Assembly (NCBI GenBank): GCA_903825445.1
Contig: CAIKAS010000081.1
Coordinates: forward strand, 1-55,305
Reading direction: 5' to 3'
Length of the DNA stretch: 55,305 bases
Source of the DNA: an uncultured Acidobacteriia bacterium
GTDB lineage: Bacteria > Acidobacteriota > Terriglobia > Bryobacterales > Bryobacteraceae
This document shows, one piece after another, positions 8,190-19,960 of the stretch. Below the pieces are notes generated by a model. It worked only from the letters and a program-made list of their open reading frames with translations. It did no database searches and was not told where the DNA came from. The position numbers and the translations under genes were made by a program. Position 1 is the first letter of the stretch. Every line of letters begins with the position of its first letter.

Positions 8190-8218
8190 GACAAGCTTTA
8201 GTGTTCAGCTTGTCCTAC
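8186..8218. terminator. Hairpin shared by two convergent genes; both stop codons lie inside the stem
   Basis: GTAGGACAAGCT pairs perfectly with AGCTTGTCCTAC over 12 bp around a 9-base loop. The TAG of the plus-strand gene (8187-8189) and the TAG of the minus-strand gene (8215-8217) are mirror positions of the same stem. There is no adjacent T-run on either strand, so it may act as a 3'-end stabiliser or a bidirectional pause site, not a classical intrinsic terminator. Confidence 0.6.
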
Positions 8219-9090
8219 TTCAGGTTCAGGGTCTTTTTTAACCAGGCGATCATGTCGGCTTTGTAGTGCTGCTGGTCGGCGTCTTTCCAGCCACCCATGC
8301 CGTGGCCGCCAGCTTCGATGGTTACCACTTCGCAGGCGGTTCCGACTTTGTGCAGTGCGTCGCACATGATTGTCGATTGCTCGTAGGGGACCTGGTCGTC
8401 ACGCGTGCCGTGGATTTCGAGAAACGGCGGCATGCCTTTGTGGATGGCGACGATGGGGGAGATTTCTTTCAGCTTTGCGTAACTGGCGTCGTCATAGCCT
8501 TCGACACCGAAGAACCAAATGCCGCCGCCCTTGGCCTGATGGGCGCTGATGGAGGCCATGTTGAAGCGCGCGGGGTAGTCTTTGCGCTGGCGCGCGATCT
8601 TTTCATAATCGACAGGGCCGTAAAAATCGACGACGGCGGCGACTTTGGTTTCGGGCGTTTCGTGAGCCGCCGCGTAGTTGACGAGATAGCCGCCGGCGGA
8701 TTCGCCACTGATGACGATCTTCGTGACATCGACCTTGTAAGTTTTGGCGTTGACCTTGACCCATTTGATGGCGGCGTCCATGTCTTCTTTGGCCTGCGGG
8801 AAACGGAATTCGGGGGCCATGCGGTAGTCAATGCTGAACCATGCGAAACCGGCGTCGGCGAGGGGCTGGAAGGTCGGGGCCATATTGGTGGCGCGATTGC
8901 CGCCGTCGAAGCCTCCACCGTGGACGAGGATGGCGGCGGGGAAGGGGCCGGGGCCATCCGGAATGTGGAGGTCGAGCAGCAGGGAGTGGCCACCGGGATT
9001 GCCGAATTCGACTCCTTTTTGATCGAGGGGCGCGGCGGTGAGGGCTGCCACGCAGGCGAAGGCGACGAGTGCGGTGAGGATGGATTTCAT
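8215..9090 (-). CDS. Secreted alpha/beta hydrolase, BD-FAE/HSL-type esterase
   Basis: A 291-residue exported esterase with a signal peptide at 1-20. HGGG (residues 57-60) is the oxyanion-hole motif of the hormone-sensitive-lipase/BD-FAE branch. The nucleophile is S131 in GESAGG, the acid is D231 or D232 in HGTRDDQVP, and the base is H263 in AGGHGMG. These enzymes cleave short acyl or feruloyl esters, often from plant polysaccharide. It lies 14 bases after the upstream lipase gene and is probably the last gene of a four-gene operon of exported hydrolases and a foldase (12,023 to 8,215). Confidence 0.9.
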   Translation of the reverse strand: MKSILTALVAFACVAALTAAPLDQKGVEFGNPGGHSLLLDLHIPDGPGPFPAAILVHGGGFDGGNRATNMAPTFQPLADAGFAWFSIDYRMAPEFRFPQAKEDMDAAIKWVKVNAKTYKVDVTKIVISGESAGGYLVNYAAAHETPETKVAAVVDFYGPVDYEKIARQRKDYPARFNMASISAHQAKGGGIWFFGVEGYDDASYAKLKEISPIVAIHKGMPPFLEIHGTRDDQVPYEQSTIMCDALHKVGTACEVVTIEAGGHGMGGWKDADQQHYKADMIAWLKKTLNLK

Positions 9091-9104
9091 TTAGGCAGAT
9101 TCTA

Positions 9105-10163
9105 TCAGGGTTGGGAGGGAAGGGATTTCTGCCAGGAGTTGATTGCGCTATATAGTTTGTTGACGTGGAACAGATCGCGCGACGGCTTTCCGTCAAAGAA
9201 CTTCCCCAAACCCACTTCTTCCATGTGATCAGCGACGATTGTTCTGACGTTGCTGCCCCAGCTTGACGAGGAGGTTGGCACGACGCCGTCGTTATCGCCA
9301 GATCTGGACTTTAGTACGACCGACGGGGCATAGAGTAACCGGCACATGGTTTGTTTGGGACTGGAGATGCCCGAGTAACAGAGCAGCGGCACACCTTCGA
9401 GACTGTTATGTGTTGGGTTGAACACGTTGTTGAGATAGTCCGGGGTGAGTTCAGAAAATGCATCGGGCGGCGTATCGAAGAGATTGCCGAAGTAGGTTTT
9501 CATGTCGGCGAGGGTCTCGGCGATGGTAGCGGACGCGAGCAAGGGGGCCAGTCCGGATGGCGCCGGTTTACCCAGCGAGGCGAAGATACTGTCGATGGTC
9601 GCGCTACCGGCCTGAAGGACGATATCTCCGATTTCCTTCGCAGTCAGGGCCTGTTTGCCCGTTACGATATCGGCGAGTGGGCTGCCACGGTGGGGTGTGG
9701 AGATTGTGGTGAGTGAAGCGATGTAGGGAGCCAGCCCGAGTCCCGCGGGCTGGGGCGAAATAAGAAAACGCGCATCGAGTCCGCCCATGCTGTGCGCGAC
9801 GATGTGGATCTTCCCCACAGTTGGCACCTGATCGAGCGGGATTTTAGTGATTTCCACGGCGAGTTGTGCAGCACGGTCTGCGATCCTACCTGCGGGTTCG
9901 ACACTGGGCGCCATGAATATGGACCCTGCATCGAAACAGGCCTGTACGCCGTTGAAGTACGGGGTAGCTCCGATCTTTCTGAAACCCAACAAGCCGTGCG
10001 CGAGAAGGATTCTACGGGGTTTCAGCGGTGGTGCGGCCTCAGAGGAAGACACCAAAGCAGCGGCACCTAAGGCAGCCATCCCGCCGAGAAAGCCGCGCCG
10101 GTCCGGGTTGATTGAGGATGCTTCTGTCATTTCGATAACTGCTTCGATGTTATTGCGGATCAC
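9105..10163 (-). CDS. Exported lipase/esterase (alpha/beta hydrolase), Tat-type signal
   Basis: A 352-residue lipase. The N-terminal D-R-R-G-F-L-G-G followed by a hydrophobic Ala-rich stretch resembles a Tat signal. The oxyanion region is LAHGLLGFRKIG and the nucleophile elbow is AHSMGG, the form seen in bacterial triacylglycerol lipases of the LipA/PlaA group. DGVVPT and a later His (VADHMEEVG) supply Asp and His candidates. The GTG start at 10163 overlaps the stop of the cyclophilin gene (GTGA), so translation is coupled; an internal ATG at 10130 is the alternative. Because Tat exports folded proteins, a folded or cofactor-bound enzyme is suggested. Substrate unknown. Confidence 0.82.
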   Translation of the reverse strand: MIRNNIEAVIEMTEASSINPDRRGFLGGMAALGAAALVSSSEAAPPLKPRRILLAHGLLGFRKIGATPYFNGVQACFDAGSIFMAPSVEPAGRIADRAAQLAVEITKIPLDQVPTVGKIHIVAHSMGGLDARFLISPQPAGLGLAPYIASLTTISTPHRGSPLADIVTGKQALTAKEIGDIVLQAGSATIDSIFASLGKPAPSGLAPLLASATIAETLADMKTYFGNLFDTPPDAFSELTPDYLNNVFNPTHNSLEGVPLLCYSGISSPKQTMCRLLYAPSVVLKSRSGDNDGVVPTSSSSWGSNVRTIVADHMEEVGLGKFFDGKPSRDLFHVNKLYSAINSWQKSLPSQP

Positions 10164-11269
10164 TCCGGGTCGACGGTCGCGCTGATAACTTCAACGCGGT
10201 GGGCGGGGGCTTCGCCGTTAAGTTCCAGCTTGTCGAACGCGTCGAGCACTTCCATGCCTTCGATGATTTTCGCGAATGCACCGTATTTTCCATCCAGGTG
10301 GGGTGCAGCGCCGAGCATGAGGAAAAATGAGGTGTTGGCTGAATCGGGGTCGTCACCGCGGGCCATGGAGACGATGCCGCGTTCGTGTTTCACGTCGTCG
10401 CGGAACTCGCCCTTGATGTTGTGGACCCAGCGATCGTTGGGCGGTTCGGCATTTTCCGCGCGTGAAGTATCGGCGCCACCCTGCGCGACGAAATCCTTTA
10501 CAACCCGATGGAAAGCTGTGCCGTTGTACCAGCCGGTCTCAGTGAGCATGAGGAAATTGCGGACGGTATTGGGGGCCCACTCGGGATGCATCTGGATTTT
10601 GATAGTGCCAAGAGTGGTCTTCATGGTGACCGTGCGATTGAGTTTATCGACGGGCGTATCGGCGAAGGGCTCGGTCTTCTTCGGTTCGATAGTGACCTTC
10701 AGGATGCGGACGGGGGTTTGCGCGATTTGATCAGGCGTGACGGGAATGCGGGAAATGGCTTCAACGACGCGAATGCCCTCGGTGACACGACCGAAGACGG
10801 AATACTTGCCATCGAGCGAAGGCTGGTGGGAGACGCAAACGAAAAACTGCGCACCATCGCTGTTGGGCTTGCCGGGAATGCTGGGTGTGGAGACGATACC
10901 GCGTTCGTGTTTGACGTCACTGAGTTCGCTGGCGAGGAGATTGAGTCCGCCGGTGCCCCAAAGATTGCGCGGAGTCCTGGGGTCTTTGAGCAGCGGGTCA
11001 CCACCCTGGATCAGACCGTTGGCGAAGACACGGAAGAAGGCGCTGCCGTTGTAGTAACCCTGGCGGGCAAGGCGGATGAACTGGTCGACATGCCTGGGAG
11101 CGATGTCAGGCGAGAACTCGAAGCGGAAAGTGCCGAGGTCAGTGGCGACGACGGCTTCGAGGTCGGCGGGGCGCGCGGACGTTGCGGGTTGCTGGGCAAG
11201 CGACCCTGCACAAAAAAGCCCCAAGGCGCCCAGAAGTGCACAGATCAGGAAGTGGCGAGCGTGCTGCAT
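10160..11269 (-). CDS. Exported peptidyl-prolyl isomerase with two cyclophilin domains
   Basis: A 369-residue exported foldase with a signal peptide of about 25 residues. Two cyclophilin-type domains are arranged in tandem. Domain 1 spans about 38-195 (TDLGTFRFEF, APRHVDQFIRLARQGYYNGSAFFRV, QGGD). Domain 2 spans about 213-368 (TTLGTIKIQMHPEWAPNTV, FHRVVKDFVAQGG). Domain 2 keeps the F-H-R-V active-site Arg. Domain 1 has F-F-R-V, so its Arg is kept but the His before it is replaced. Cyclophilins speed proline isomerisation during periplasmic folding. It sits 2 bases after the SGNH hydrolase gene and overlaps the lipase gene, so it may help fold the co-encoded exported enzymes. Confidence 0.93.
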   Translation of the reverse strand: MQHARHFLICALLGALGLFCAGSLAQQPATSARPADLEAVVATDLGTFRFEFSPDIAPRHVDQFIRLARQGYYNGSAFFRVFANGLIQGGDPLLKDPRTPRNLWGTGGLNLLASELSDVKHERGIVSTPSIPGKPNSDGAQFFVCVSHQPSLDGKYSVFGRVTEGIRVVEAISRIPVTPDQIAQTPVRILKVTIEPKKTEPFADTPVDKLNRTVTMKTTLGTIKIQMHPEWAPNTVRNFLMLTETGWYNGTAFHRVVKDFVAQGGADTSRAENAEPPNDRWVHNIKGEFRDDVKHERGIVSMARGDDPDSANTSFFLMLGAAPHLDGKYGAFAKIIEGMEVLDAFDKLELNGEAPAHRVEVISATVDPE

Positions 11270-11271
11270 CG

Positions 11272-12023
11272 TTATTTAGAGAGGGCTTGCGCGATGGCTT
11301 TTTCGGCCAGCGGGTTCATGATTTCGTAGCCTTTGATTGTTGGATGGAGGCCGTCGGCGGTGAGTTCGGCGCGGAGGAAACCCTTGTCGTCGACAGTGGC
11401 GGTGAAGTAGTCGAGATAGACGTGGCCATGGGTTTCGGCGTAGCTCTTGATCCAGCGATTGAGAGTAAGGATGCTTTCAGGCGGGCGGCCGCCGGTCATT
11501 GGCGCCTTGCCGGGAAGATCGCAGACGGGCATCACGGCGGCGAGAATCACTTTGATGCCAGCGCCGGTGGCCATGTCGGCCATGGCTGCGATGTTGTTCT
11601 GAATCGATTCCATGGAAACCGGGCCAAGGTTGCCGGCAATATCGTTGGTACCGCCGAAGATGACTACGGCTTTAGGCTGCAGCGCGATGACATCGGGATA
11701 GAAGCGGATGAGCATTTGCACGGTGGTCTGGCCGCCGATGCCGCGGTTGAGGTAAGGCTTGCCGGGGAAGAACGGGCCAAAGTTGTTGGTGTTGTGCATG
11801 TTGTCCGTGATGGAATCACCCATCAGGACGACGCGTTGCTCGCCGGGAGCAGGCGGTTTGACTGTGGCGTTTTCAGCGGCGTAGCGCTTGGTATTGCCGT
11901 AATCGAGGAGCAGTGTGGCGGCCTGTCGGAGTGACGGCGGCGCAAGGATCGGCGCCGGCGGCTGAGCAGCAGGCTGGGCGAACGCGGCCAACGGCAGCAG
12001 AAGAGCAAGGGAAAATCGCATGG
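11272..12023 (-). CDS. Exported SGNH/GDSL-type lipase or acylhydrolase
   Basis: A 250-residue exported SGNH hydrolase. I place the start at 12023 (MRFSLALLLPLAAFAQ), which gives a compact signal peptide; an ATG at 12038 is close. Block I is LMGDSITDNM (Ser nucleophile), block II has the Gly of GIGGQTT, block III is GGTND (Asn), and block V is DGLHPT (Asp and His). All four catalytic positions are present. This group includes platelet-activating-factor acetylhydrolase-like enzymes and sugar deacetylases. It is probably the first gene of the operon running to 8215, and its start faces carA 225 bases away. Confidence 0.92.
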
Positions 12024-12248
12024 CGTTATTGTACATGCGGTGGCTTTGGAAGAGCAAAGGGGAGGGGCGGAAGAAATTCCGCGCTACTTTTCGGCAAGGG
12101 CGGGAGGTTGGGGAAGCAGTGCGGAAATACTTGTCGACGGAAATCGCCGCTGCTGTTCCCGCCAACGCTATACATAGCGCAGAATTCGGAACCCGACGAA
12201 GTGTCGGCGTAGCGTACAATAGTTCTTACCCCAACCCCCAGGAGGAAA

Positions 12249-13376
12249 TTGTTGGATTCTGCAATCCTGGCTCTGGAAGACGGTACGGTCTTCGAGGGCA
12301 GGAGCTTTGGTGCGCCCGCCGAACGCTCCGGTGAAGTTGTCTTCAATACCGCTATTACTGGTTACCAGGAAATCTTCACGGATCCCTCGTATACCGGGCA
12401 AATCGTCGTTCTCACTTACCCGCAAATTGGCAATTACGGTACCGCTGTTTCGGATAACGAAGCAGTCAAGCCCCACATTGAAGGCCTGGTGGTCCGCGAG
12501 TTCTCCGGCATAACGAGCAACTGGCGTTCCGACACGGAAGCCCGCAGTTTTCTTTCAAATTCCAACATTCCCGTCGTCTCCGATATGGATACGCGGTCGC
12601 TGGTACGCCATCTGCGTAGTCGTGGCGTGATGCGGGGCGTGCTTTCGGCCATCGAAAAAGACGCGAATAAGCTGATCGCGAAAGCGCGGTCGATTCCGTC
12701 GATGTCCGGGCTGGATCTGGCCACACGGGTTTCCACGAAAGATCGCTACGAGTGGAGCGAAGGAGTGGCGAAGTGCTCGCCCTCGGATCTTGTAGGCGTG
12801 AATGCAGTGCCGCGCTTCCACGTGGTCGCCTACGATTTCGGGATCAAGCAGAATATTCTTCGCCGATTGGTGCATTCGGGTTGCCGCGTGACAGTGGTGC
12901 CTTCGCTGACATCGGCGGAGGACGTACTGGCACTGAAGCCGGATGGCGTGTTTCTCTCGAATGGCCCTGGCGATCCGGAACCGCTGCACGATCAGATTGC
13001 AAACGTGCGAAAGCTCATTGGGAAGACACCGATTTTCGGAATTTGCCTGGGCAATCAGATTCTCGGCCTGGCGCTGGGCGGGAAGACTTACAAACTGAAG
13101 TTCGGACACCGCGGCGCAAATCACCCGGTGCTGAACCAGATCACGAACCGGGTGGAAATTACGTCGCATAATCATGGTTTCTCAGTGGACCCGGATTCCC
13201 TGAATGCGAACGATGTCGAAATCACGCACATCAATCTGAACGACCAGACGCTTGAAGGCTTTCGCCATCGCCGCGAACGCGTCTTCTGTGTGCAGTATCA
13301 CCCTGAAGCGGCACCCGGCCCGCACGATTCCCACTACCTGTTCGACGACTTCGTCAAACTTATGGCGGACAAATAA
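12249..13376 (+). CDS. carA: Carbamoyl-phosphate synthase, small (glutaminase) subunit
   Basis: A 375-residue subunit that hydrolyses glutamine and channels ammonia to CarB, for pyrimidine and arginine synthesis. The N-terminal CPSase small-chain domain (ALEDGTVFEGRSFG) is followed by a class I amidotransferase domain. Its nucleophile is C266 in GICLGNQ, and its His and Glu are in QYHPEAAPGPHDS. The start is TTG, either at 12249 or at 12252; AGGAGG ends 6 bases before the second. A TACAAT at 12215-12220 is a possible -10 element, without a clear -35. No PyrR-type attenuator was seen. carB follows after 3 bases. Confidence 0.98.
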   Translation: MLDSAILALEDGTVFEGRSFGAPAERSGEVVFNTAITGYQEIFTDPSYTGQIVVLTYPQIGNYGTAVSDNEAVKPHIEGLVVREFSGITSNWRSDTEARSFLSNSNIPVVSDMDTRSLVRHLRSRGVMRGVLSAIEKDANKLIAKARSIPSMSGLDLATRVSTKDRYEWSEGVAKCSPSDLVGVNAVPRFHVVAYDFGIKQNILRRLVHSGCRVTVVPSLTSAEDVLALKPDGVFLSNGPGDPEPLHDQIANVRKLIGKTPIFGICLGNQILGLALGGKTYKLKFGHRGANHPVLNQITNRVEITSHNHGFSVDPDSLNANDVEITHINLNDQTLEGFRHRRERVFCVQYHPEAAPGPHDSHYLFDDFVKLMADK

Positions 13377-13379
13377 CCG

Positions 13380-16589
<3,210 letters not shown>

Positions 16590-16600
16590 AGGGGCGTTCT

Positions 16601-19252
16601 TTAGTTTCCGCTTGCAGTAGCAGTGGCGGTGACAAAGCTACCCGACTGCGTGGCAACCGGGATGGTCACGGGGTAACTGCTGCGTCCATCCAGATAGACG
16701 ATCAGGGACTGTGACATGCCCACTGGCTCGCTGGGACTGAGAAGGAAAGTTACCTGATAGACACCGGGCGCCGATTGGGCCACTGTGTTGACCTGATGGA
16801 TTAGCCCCGCAACACCTGCCTGCACTCGCGAAGCGGCGATTGCGGTGCCATCTGGCGCAAAACCGGTGAGGCTGACGGTCAGAAGATCGCCCTGGGAAGC
16901 AGGGAACGCTGCGCCGATCACAATTCCGGAACTGTTCTGAACCCCGGTGATAGTGGATGGTGGGGTGTCGATATTTACCGCCAGCGGATAAGCGTTCATC
17001 AGGCCGTTGAACAGCGTCATCGTTGCCGTACCTGCCGATATATCGGAGGGAATCTGCAGATTGATCTGCGTCGGCGAACTGTAGAGGATGGTTGCCGTCT
17101 CGCCGTTGAACGTCACTACGGGAACTGCATTCGCGATGGAAAGATTTGCGCCGTACAGACCAACCACCGCGCCGGCATACGATCCGTTGAGTCCAGGCAG
17201 TGCGTTCGTCAAAGTCGGAACGGGGGCTGGCAGGCCGACTACGGACGCAGTGAGATGGAATGCCGCCGTAGCAGTTGCAAACTGGAAGCCGCTGAATACG
17301 CTGACATCCGGGTTGGAGAGAGTGGCACTGGAAGCTACTGAAACATCGGCCTGCAAGTGGTTCGGCCCCAGTACGAAGACGCGTTGCACTACGATGTCGC
17401 TGGTGCCGAAGCCCACTGTCGGCTGACCCGCGACAAAATTAAAGCCGCTTCCCGTGATATCGATCATGGCTTCCGCGCCTGCGGGCAGGGATGAGGGGCT
17501 AATCGCTACGATGGACGGTTTCGCCGACTGGGCGTAAGTGTACGTCGCAGGATTCGCGGCTTGCTCAAATTGCGAATTCTGGCCATCCGGATTGTACACG
17601 GCAAGGATTGCGGTCTGGGCGCTGGCGCCAGGAGGGGGCAACACAATCGCGGTGCTGGTGGTGGCGGAACCCTTGGGTATTGTCAGGGATGAAACCGAAC
17701 CAGGCAGACTGTCGAAGTAGATCGAACTGCCCGCCGACCAGTTTGTACCGGTGATGGTAAGCGTGCCGTCGGTGTTTGCCGAGACCGACTGAATGGTGGG
17801 AGGACTCTGTTCGGTGACCCGCACGGCTGAAGGGAGTACGTGGATGAAGTTCGGAGTGGTGACGATGAGATGCTGCGGCCCGGCCGAGGAGAAGGGAGTG
17901 AACACCACGCTCAGTGCGAGGAAAGTATTTCCACCGCCCTGGTAAGGCACGACCCCACCGCTCGGAATAATGGCGGAACTGCCCATGAAGGCAGCGTTGA
18001 GTCCGGGCGACGCCTGGCCGTTTGACCCCAGTCCCACGCCGGCGGCCGCTACCGTAGTTTCGCCGCCAGATTGGTTCAGATACGCTGGTTTGACGGCAAT
18101 AGTGTTATTGGCGTAGTAGCCATAGACGCCAACATCGTAGATGGGCAGCGAAGGAATGCCGGTCACGGCAATATTAATGCCGGATTTGGTGGCTCCCGCG
18201 ATTACGGAAATCGGCGTCGCCGAGTTCAGGTTGGCCGCACCGGGGTAGAAGAGCGCATTGGTGGGGCCGAACGCCGCCGCGACGCTCCCGTCGCTGTTCC
18301 AGGGGCCGGCGATATCGGCATCCGGAGGCAGCGCGTGCGCATACACGTAATACTGGCCCTGCGGCACTCCATCGATTTCATAAGTGCCATCGGGATTCGT
18401 CAAAGTGCTCACCGCACTGAGCCCTGGGCTGATGGCCACCACGGATTCTAAATGTACGCCGTTCCCACGGCTGGTGATCTGTCCCGTAATGCTGCCCGTC
18501 AGGGGAAAGTTGCCGCTGGGATAGAGCGTGGAGATCCCGGCGATATCGTCCGCATCGAGTGGATTCGCGAGTGACGTGGCGCTCGTGGTGGCGGTCGACA
18601 TCGTGGAGGACGTGAACGTGTGCTGCAAACCAAGCGCGTGCCCCATCTCATGCAGCACGACAAGGAAGAACGATTCGCTGTAGCTTGGATACGGAGCCGT
18701 AGTCCCGTTGATATTCAGATGAATCGCCGCGCGCGTGATCGGAACGAAGGAAGTAGTTGCGGGCGTGGTGGCTGAAGTCGCTGCGGAGGTCGCATTGGCG
18801 GCTGGATCGGCCTTGCGCGCTTCCGGCGTCAGCGTACCGGCGGAGACGGTCACCGGCGTGGCAAGGATGGACGGCCCGCCGAACCCGAGCAGGCCGGGAG
18901 CAAGGTCGTCGAAGACCACATCCGCGGCGGGCGTGTTCTGCTTTGTATTTGCGTTCTCAAAACCGCCGAAACCCACGCGAAGAGCCGAAGAAGTGACGCC
19001 GTTCCAAACCTGCGCGGCATGGTTAATCTGCCCGATCAGCGAAGCAAAATTGTCGTTGGCTGCATAGGACGTGGGTCCGTTCTCTGAGACAAAGAACCAC
19101 ACTGTATTGTTCGGCAGAGCGGTGAGATCGAACTTCGCGGGCGCGGTGCCCGAATTCAGATAGAAGACGAAGTGCGCATAAGCGAATGCGGGAATTGAAG
19201 AAAGTGCCGCCAGAAGGGCAACGAGCGCGACGATCAAATATCGGCGCTTCAT
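16601..19252 (-). CDS. Secreted matrixin-family zinc metalloprotease with IPT/TIG and TIGR03437-like C-terminal region
   Basis: An 883-residue exported protein with a signal peptide at 1-25. The M10 catalytic domain carries the zinc motif HEMGHALGLQH (H201 to H211) and a following Met-turn candidate (STMST). Next come a carboxypeptidase-regulatory-like beta domain at about 250-330 (G-x-I-T-S-R-G-N-G, P-D-G-T-Y), two or more IPT/TIG-type beta sandwiches at about 440-690, and a C-terminal part with L-Y-G-A-N-L and P-T-Q-I-N-L-Q-I-P. That last string is typical of the TIGR03437 region frequent in Solibacter proteins. It probably degrades or binds extracellular protein. Its ATG overlaps the preceding gene's stop by 4 bases. 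Confidence 0.88.
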   Translation of the reverse strand: MKRRYLIVALVALLAALSSIPAFAYAHFVFYLNSGTAPAKFDLTALPNNTVWFFVSENGPTSYAANDNFASLIGQINHAAQVWNGVTSSALRVGFGGFENANTKQNTPAADVVFDDLAPGLLGFGGPSILATPVTVSAGTLTPEARKADPAANATSAATSATTPATTSFVPITRAAIHLNINGTTAPYPSYSESFFLVVLHEMGHALGLQHTFTSSTMSTATTSATSLANPLDADDIAGISTLYPSGNFPLTGSITGQITSRGNGVHLESVVAISPGLSAVSTLTNPDGTYEIDGVPQGQYYVYAHALPPDADIAGPWNSDGSVAAAFGPTNALFYPGAANLNSATPISVIAGATKSGINIAVTGIPSLPIYDVGVYGYYANNTIAVKPAYLNQSGGETTVAAAGVGLGSNGQASPGLNAAFMGSSAIIPSGGVVPYQGGGNTFLALSVVFTPFSSAGPQHLIVTTPNFIHVLPSAVRVTEQSPPTIQSVSANTDGTLTITGTNWSAGSSIYFDSLPGSVSSLTIPKGSATTSTAIVLPPPGASAQTAILAVYNPDGQNSQFEQAANPATYTYAQSAKPSIVAISPSSLPAGAEAMIDITGSGFNFVAGQPTVGFGTSDIVVQRVFVLGPNHLQADVSVASSATLSNPDVSVFSGFQFATATAAFHLTASVVGLPAPVPTLTNALPGLNGSYAGAVVGLYGANLSIANAVPVVTFNGETATILYSSPTQINLQIPSDISAGTATMTLFNGLMNAYPLAVNIDTPPSTITGVQNSSGIVIGAAFPASQGDLLTVSLTGFAPDGTAIAASRVQAGVAGLIHQVNTVAQSAPGVYQVTFLLSPSEPVGMSQSLIVYLDGRSSYPVTIPVATQSGSFVTATATASGN

Positions 19253-19800
19253 TTCGATGCCCCCGGGCTCACGCGCGTTTTCATGTCAGAGAGCTTCAGA
19301 TCAATGGCCTGATCCGCAACTCTGTGACCGGTTGCATCCAGCATCACTTCGCCGCTGACCCGACGGCTGGCATGTACTGTGCCATCGGACTTCGCGGCCA
19401 CTTCAAAAATCCCCTGCGTCAGGCCGATGGTGTGCACGATCCCGGTGGATGGCGACTTCCACAGGAAAAGGACGTACTCGCCCCCGATCTTCAGCTCCGG
19501 CACACCAGGAAAGCTCTGCTTCTGTCCGTTAAAATCGCCGCCCGGCAGCATAACCTCAACGGCCGTCGACCCCTTCCAGATTTCGCTGACTGCCAGCCTG
19601 TAGTGGGTGTAGATAGTAGAAGAGCCGCCGGTGGTGTAAATGCTGGCAGAAGATCCGGTCACCCGGGCCCTGACTATGGCGGAGGCGCTCTGGGTCATCT
19701 GATCCATGGAAAGCTGCTGCATCACCGCAGCGTCGGCATTGGCGGTAAAGCCAACAGCGACGGCAAACACTACAGGGATGAGACGCAGAGGTTGAAACAT
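19249..19800 (-). CDS. Exported protein of unknown function, coupled to the matrixin gene
   Basis: A 183-residue protein. I place the start at 19800 (MFQPLRLIPVVFAVAVG), because this gives a clean signal peptide ending near ANADAA and the codons upstream do not look like protein. The mature part has SASAIVRARVTGSSA, YTHYRLAVSEIWKG and GGEYVLFLWKS. This is a beta-rich layout seen in small proteins encoded next to matrixins in acidobacteria. The TGA overlaps the matrixin ATG, so the two are made together. A chaperone, propeptide-like or anchoring partner role is inferred from context only. The gap to the Nramp gene (19801-19960) holds nothing I can name. Confidence 0.75.
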   Translation of the reverse strand: MFQPLRLIPVVFAVAVGFTANADAAVMQQLSMDQMTQSASAIVRARVTGSSASIYTTGGSSTIYTHYRLAVSEIWKGSTAVEVMLPGGDFNGQKQSFPGVPELKIGGEYVLFLWKSPSTGIVHTIGLTQGIFEVAAKSDGTVHASRRVSGEVMLDATGHRVADQAIDLKLSDMKTRVSPGASK

Positions 19801-19960
19801 TGATATTCCAACAGAGTTGGAGCAATCCCAACACCTAGGGGGCGTATTGATTCTCCGAGACTTAAAGACGGTTAGCGGGTGGGTCTGGTTCCAACGGGAC
19901 ACGCTTCTGAGACACGCTGTCACAATGTGCGAAAAAGCACGGTTCGCGGTTCGGGAGCGA

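Noticed and set aside
8266-9228. Plus-strand open frame of 320 codons opposite the BD-FAE esterase
   Set aside because: Its product is a Gly/Asp/Val-rich antisense reading of a gene with a full catalytic triad; no start context.
12191-12206. CCGAC-GAAGT-GTCGG hairpin upstream of carA, considered as a pyrimidine attenuator
   Set aside because: No antiterminator partner, no leader peptide and no T-run; it also lies upstream of the likely -10 element.
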